A DNA stretch of 10,121 nucleotides from JBOFFC01 sp051648405. Lineage in GTDB: Bacteria; Planctomycetota; Planctomycetia; Pirellulales; Lacipirellulaceae. A model generated the notes under the pieces. The model was not told the origin of the DNA, did not search any database, and saw nothing but the letters and a program-made list of their open reading frames with translations. Made by a program: the position numbers and the translations under genes. Where the stretch lies: the NCBI GenBank assembly GCA_051648405.1, contig JBOFFC010000182.1:1-10121 (forward strand), in the 5' to 3' direction. Positions 6,671 to 10,121 of this stretch are shown in pieces (positions within the stretch are counted from its first letter, which is position 1; each line of letters starts with the position of its first letter).

Positions 6671-9600
6671 CTAGGCGCCCGCCAGCGCGCCCCGCAAGAG
6701 CGTTTCCGCCAAGGCGTACAGCCCCTCGGGGGTCGCCTGGGGGGGGGGGATCGGCAGGTACGCCTCGGCGTCGTCGGCGATGCGGAGCTTGCCCCCCGAC
6801 CCCTCGACGAGCTGTGCGACCTTGCGCCGGTTCGTGTAGCCCACGACCAGGTATTTGCCTTCGACACGCACCGTGTGCACCCCCCAGGCGTGGGCCGCGA
6901 CGCGCAGGCGTGCTAGCTCGAGCAACCGCTCTGCGGGCGTCGGAGGGGGCCCGAAGCGGTCCACCAGCTCGACGCGGAAGTCGTCGATCTCGGCGTCGTT
7001 CCCGGCCCGCGACAAGCGCCGGTAGAGGTCGATGCGGTCGCGCTGGTGGCCGACGTAGCCCGACGACAGGAACGCTTCGACCGGCAAATCGACGTTCACG
7101 TCGACGACCGCGCGGGGGGGCATGTTCTTCATCCGCCGCACCGCGTTCTCGAGCATCGAGCAGTACATCTCGTAACCGACGGTGGCGATGTGGCCCGACT
7201 GCTCGGTCCCCAGCAGCGACCCGGCGCCGCGGATCTCGAGGTCGCGCATCGACAGCGCGAACCCCGCCCCGAGCTGGCTGAACTCCTCGATCGCCCGCAG
7301 GCGGCGGGCCGACTCCGGCGAGAGGCGCTTGTTCTCGTCCACCAGCAGGTAGCAGTACGAACGCCGGCCCGAGCGCCCGACGCGGCCCCGCAACTGGTGC
7401 AGGTCGGCGAGGCCGTAGCGGTCGGCGTCGTCGATGACCATCGTGTTGGCGTTGGGGATGTCGAGGCCCGACTCGATGATCGTGGTCGCCAGCAGGATGT
7501 CGTACTCGTGCCGCACGAACCGCGTCATGACCTCTTCGAGCTCGCCGTCGGGCATCTGGCCGTGGCCGATGCCGATCCGCGCCTCGGGGACGATCTGCTG
7601 CAGCCGCGCGGCGATCGCCAGGATGTCGTGGACCCGGTTGTGGACGAAGTACGCCTGACCGTCGCGGTCGAGCTCGCGCAGCAGGGCGTGGCGGATCATC
7701 TCTTCCTGGAACCGCGTGACGCGCGTCTCGACCGCCAGCCGGTCGGCCGGGGGCGTTTCGAGGTTCGAGATGCTGCGCACCCCCAGCAGCGCCATGTGCA
7801 GCGTGCGCGGGATCGGCGTGGCAGTCATCGTCAGCACGTCGACGCTCGCCCGCAGCGCCTTCAGGCGCTCCTTCACCGCGACGCCGAAGCGCTGCTCCTC
7901 GTCGATCACCAGCAGCCCGAGGTTCTGCAGCACGACGTCGCTGGACGCCAAGCGGTGCGTGCCGATCAGCACGTCGACGGCGCCCTCGGCCGCCGCCGTG
8001 AGCGTCTTCTTCTGCTCGCCGGCCGACTGGAAGCGGCTCATCCCCTCGACGCGGAACGGGAACTCGGCCATCCGCTCGCGGAACGTCCGCAGGTGCTGCT
8101 CGGCCAGCACCGTCGTCGGGCAGAGCACGGCCACCTGGTAGCCGGCGTCGATCGCCTTGAACGCGGCCCGCAGCGCGACCTCGGTCTTGCCGAACCCCAC
8201 GTCGCCGCACAGCAGCCGGTCCATCGGCCGCGCCTGCTGCATGTCGGCCTTGATCGCGGCGATCGCCGTGAGCTGGTCGGGGGTCTCTTCGTAGGGGAAG
8301 GCCGCGTCGAACTCCTGCTGCCACGGCGTGTCGTCGGGGAAGCGGATCCCGGGGCGGGCGTCGCGCTTCGCCTGCACCTCGAGCATCTCCGCCGCCAGGT
8401 CGGTGACCGCTTTCTCGGCCGCTTGCTTCTGGCGGACCCAGCTCTTGCCGCCGATCTTCGCCAGCGCCGGCTTGAGCTGCTTCCCCCCGACGTACTTCTG
8501 CACCAGCTCGATCTTCGAGCACGGCACGTAGATCCGCGTCCCGCCGTCGTACTCGAGTTCGAGGTGCTCCTCGGCGCGTCCCTCCTTCTCGATCAGCTTC
8601 ATGCCGCGGTAGCGGCCGATGCCGTGCGCCAGGTGGACCACCAGGTCCCCCTCGCGCAGCTCGAGGAACGAGTCGATCGCCCGCCCGGCGAGTTGACGGC
8701 TTTTGCCGCGGGCCACGTCGCGGCGGTTGAAGAGCTCGGCCGAGCTGAGGACCAGCGTCTTCTCGGGGACGAAGCGGAACCCGTCCGAAAGCCGCCCGAG
8801 CACGAGCGCCAAACGCCCGTCGCGCGCCAGCGACGTCTCGCCGAGCAGCTCCCCCAGCCGCTGCACCTCGGCCTCGGTCGGGCAGACGACCACGGCGCTC
8901 TGGCCTCGGCCTACCCCTTCGAGCTCGTCACGCACCTTGTGGACGTCGCCGCTGAAGCGCTCGACCGACTCGAACCCCAGGTGCCCCGTCTCCTCGAGCG
9001 ACCCGGCCGGCACGCCGGCGAGCGTCACCGAAGGGTAGCGGTACGCCTCGGCGAGCGTCGTGCGGACGCTGTGCAGTTGCTTGGGGTCGCTCGCGCGCTC
9101 GTGGTAGAAGCGCCCCTCTTCCTCGACGTCGGCAGGCTCGATCACGGCGAACCACGCCGACGCCGGCAGGTGGGCCGTGAAGTGCGCGCGCTCCGCCGCG
9201 CGGGGGTCGAGCATCGTGACGCTCACCGCGTCCGCCGCCCCGAGGCTCCGCTGCGTGGCGGCGTCGAACGTGCGGATCGACTCGACCTCGTCGCCGAACA
9301 GCTCGAGCCGCGACGGGTTCTCGGCCTCGGGGGCGAACAAGTCGACGATCCCGCCGCGAACAGCGAACTCGCCCGGCAGCTCGACCGCCGTCGTGCGGTG
9401 GCAGCCGTGGTTCACCAGCCACAGGGCGAGCTCCTCGACGTCGAGCCGGTCGCCGACCGCGATGCGGCGCGTCGCCGCGGCGACGTCGTCCGGCGCCGGG
9501 ACCGGCTGCATGATCGCCTGAATCGACGTGACGACGACCCGCGGGGGGCGCTCGGTGCGCAGCCCCTTGAGCGCGCGGAGCCGCTTTCCGAACGCCTCGT

Positions 9601-9958
9601 CGTGGACCACACGCTCGGCCGACTCGGCCTGCCAGGCGGGGAAGGGGGCGATGGCGCCCTCGCCGTTCGGGCCCGCCGCTTCGAGGAACAGCGACAAGTC
9701 GGCCGCGAACGGCTCGACGTCGCTGACGTGCGGCAGGACGACCACCAGCGGCCCGTTGGCGCGCCGCGCGAGGGCCGCCGCGACGAGCGCGCGCGACGAC
9801 CCCCACACGCCCCCGAGCGTGCCGCTGTGCCCCGCTTCGAGGCTCGCGGCGACGCGGGCGAATTCATCGTGCTGCGTCAGTCGTTCGGCGAGCCGGCCCA
9901 AGGTCCCCGCGGCCGTGGCGGCGGCGAGCGCCCGGCCGGCTGGGGCCACGGTGCTCAT
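6671..9958 (-). CDS. mfd: Mfd, transcription-repair coupling factor
   Basis: Mfd is an ATP-driven DNA translocase that pushes stalled RNA polymerase off a lesion and recruits UvrA. The product has 1095 residues, close to the usual 1100-1150. In order: UvrB-homology module (about 25-350); RNA polymerase-interacting CarD-like domain (about 433-490, LREGDLVVHLAHGIGRYRG); RecG-like helicase core with Walker A GDVGFGKTE (585-593), DEEQ (686-689), TATPIPRTLH (712-721), TTIIESGLDIP (825-835) and QLRGRVGRSGR (855-865); C-terminal TRCF domain (about 950-1060, with FGPPPTPAERLLEL). All helicase motifs look intact. The ATG at 9958 (MSTVAPAG) is preferred over an in-frame ATG at 10045, because the extra 29 residues would translate the REP-like repeat at 10011-10040 and resemble nothing in Mfd. 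No Shine-Dalgarno is visible before 9958; a TTATCC on the minus strand at 9973-9968 could be a -10 that would make the message nearly leaderless. The gene carries an 11-G tract near its 3' end (6739-6749). Confidence 0.96.
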   Translation of the reverse strand: MSTVAPAGRALAAATAAGTLGRLAERLTQHDEFARVAASLEAGHSGTLGGVWGSSRALVAAALARRANGPLVVVLPHVSDVEPFAADLSLFLEAAGPNGEGAIAPFPAWQAESAERVVHDEAFGKRLRALKGLRTERPPRVVVTSIQAIMQPVPAPDDVAAATRRIAVGDRLDVEELALWLVNHGCHRTTAVELPGEFAVRGGIVDLFAPEAENPSRLELFGDEVESIRTFDAATQRSLGAADAVSVTMLDPRAAERAHFTAHLPASAWFAVIEPADVEEEGRFYHERASDPKQLHSVRTTLAEAYRYPSVTLAGVPAGSLEETGHLGFESVERFSGDVHKVRDELEGVGRGQSAVVVCPTEAEVQRLGELLGETSLARDGRLALVLGRLSDGFRFVPEKTLVLSSAELFNRRDVARGKSRQLAGRAIDSFLELREGDLVVHLAHGIGRYRGMKLIEKEGRAEEHLELEYDGGTRIYVPCSKIELVQKYVGGKQLKPALAKIGGKSWVRQKQAAEKAVTDLAAEMLEVQAKRDARPGIRFPDDTPWQQEFDAAFPYEETPDQLTAIAAIKADMQQARPMDRLLCGDVGFGKTEVALRAAFKAIDAGYQVAVLCPTTVLAEQHLRTFRERMAEFPFRVEGMSRFQSAGEQKKTLTAAAEGAVDVLIGTHRLASSDVVLQNLGLLVIDEEQRFGVAVKERLKALRASVDVLTMTATPIPRTLHMALLGVRSISNLETPPADRLAVETRVTRFQEEMIRHALLRELDRDGQAYFVHNRVHDILAIAARLQQIVPEARIGIGHGQMPDGELEEVMTRFVRHEYDILLATTIIESGLDIPNANTMVIDDADRYGLADLHQLRGRVGRSGRRSYCYLLVDENKRLSPESARRLRAIEEFSQLGAGFALSMRDLEIRGAGSLLGTEQSGHIATVGYEMYCSMLENAVRRMKNMPPRAVVDVNVDLPVEAFLSSGYVGHQRDRIDLYRRLSRAGNDAEIDDFRVELVDRFGPPPTPAERLLELARLRVAAHAWGVHTVRVEGKYLVVGYTNRRKVAQLVEGSGGKLRIADDAEAYLPIPPPQATPEGLYALAETLLRGALAGA
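6739..6749 (-). repeat. 11-base homopolymer (C11 on the coding strand) in the mfd 3' end
   Basis: Eleven consecutive G on the plus strand, read as C11 within codons for I-P-P-P-Q (Mfd residues about 1070-1074). It lies about 22 codons before the stop. Slippage would shift the frame only for the extreme C-terminus. Confidence 0.85.
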
Positions 9959-10010
9959 CGGGGGACAGGATAAGGGCTGGCGACCAGTAGCGGGAGCCGA
10001 GTCGCTGAAA

Positions 10011-10040
10011 GGCGAGCCGGCCGACGTGAGTCGCCGGAGT
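10011..10040 (+). repeat. REP-like hairpin repeat, copy A
   Basis: A GGCGAG head is followed by outer stem CCGGC (10017-10021), a bulged C (10022), inner stem GAC (10023-10025), GNRA-type loop GTGA (10026-10029), GTC (10030-10032), GCCGG (10033-10037) and an AGT tail. It faces the opposite way to mfd transcription and lies in the mfd upstream region, 53 bp from the chosen start. Its head can also pair weakly with 9997-10005 (CCG and TCGC blocks). Confidence 0.6.
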
Positions 10041-10063
10041 TGCATCAGGGTCGATCGTGGCGG

Positions 10064-10093
10064 ACTCCCCGGACTTACGTCGCGGGGCTCGCC
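10064..10093 (-). repeat. REP-like hairpin repeat, copy B, inverted
   Basis: Read on the minus strand it has the same GGCGAG head, outer stem CCCCG/CGGGG (10087-10083 with 10071-10067), a bulged C (10082), inner stem GAC/GTC, loop GTAA (10078-10075, GNRA-type) and an AGT tail. Compared with copy A, three outer-stem pairs have changed on both sides and pairing is kept, while head, bulge, inner stem, loop type and tail are conserved. Confidence 0.6.
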
Positions 10094-10119
10094 TATCGAG
10101 CGCAGCTCGTAGGCGAGCC
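10086..10119. repeat. Head-to-head hairpin formed by copies B and C
   Basis: 10086-10101 pairs with 10105-10119 over 15 bp with one bulged T (10096) and a 3-nt loop. It arises because the heads of two inverted repeat copies face each other. It competes with the individual hairpin of copy B, which uses 10083-10087. Confidence 0.55.
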
Positions 10120-10121
10120 GG
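10110..10121 (+). repeat. REP-like repeat, copy C, cut by the window end
   Basis: The last bases, AGGCGAGCCGG (10111-10121), repeat the head and the start of the stem of copy A (10010-10020) exactly. The rest of the element lies beyond the window. Copies A, B and C alternate plus, minus, plus, as in BIME-type clusters. Confidence 0.5.

Noticed and set aside
7046..9973. A 975-codon open frame on the plus strand opposite mfd, with several shorter ones
   Set aside because: It is an artefact of high GC and third-position bias opposite a clear Mfd. The translation is Arg-, Asp- and His-rich low-complexity sequence with no family motif.
9959..10045. A longer Mfd starting at the ATG at 10045
   Set aside because: The extension would translate the REP-like repeat copy A and does not resemble Mfd N-termini.
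1..10121. CRISPR array, toxin-antitoxin pair, phage genes or a defence island
   Set aside because: There are no regularly spaced direct repeats, cas genes, small paired ORFs with a credible start, or integrase/transposase genes. The coding content is ordinary chromosomal genes.

Overview
The window looks like a piece of chromosome from a high-GC bacterium, most likely a planctomycete (Planctomycetota, possibly Pirellulales). That placement is an inference. It rests on the strongly GC-biased codon use, the large HTTM/DCC fusion membrane protein, the compact UvrC, the parvulin-like secreted protein, and the style of the short structured intergenic repeats. There is no rRNA or other phylogenetic marker here. 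I found no tRNA, CRISPR array or intact transposase gene.

Layout from left to right: a REP-like hairpin repeat at the left edge (about 6-31). A minus-strand FAD-dependent amine oxidase (56-1354). A 170-bp divergent intergenic region. A plus-strand UvrC that lacks two of the usual UvrC segments (1525-2925). A 43-bp convergent gap. A minus-strand HTTM plus DCC-type membrane protein (2969-5065). A structured non-coding stretch (5066-5390) that contains a 157-bp MITE-like element with terminal inverted repeats, several hairpins and a terminator-like stem-loop. A minus-strand secreted parvulin-like protein (5391-6596). A minus-strand Mfd, the transcription-repair coupling factor (6671-9958). A cluster of REP-like repeats in alternating orientation (10011-10121) in the mfd upstream region.

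Functionally, mfd and uvrC belong to one pathway, nucleotide excision repair. Mfd removes stalled RNA polymerase and recruits UvrA, and UvrC makes the two incisions around the lesion. They lie on opposite strands and are separated by two envelope genes, so they are not one operon. mfd and the parvulin-like gene are probably co-transcribed (74-bp gap, same strand, hairpin terminator after the second gene). The HTTM/DCC gene and the amine oxidase look like stand-alone units.

The most interesting material is non-coding. Three short repeats (two complete ones upstream of mfd and a divergent relative downstream of the amine oxidase) share a GAG head, a bulged hairpin with a 4-nt loop and an AGT tail. 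The two mfd-proximal copies differ by paired, compensatory base changes in the stem. That is what a repeat selected or copied for its secondary structure would show. The MITE-like element lies directly against the stop codon of the parvulin-like gene and seems to supply its transcription terminator.
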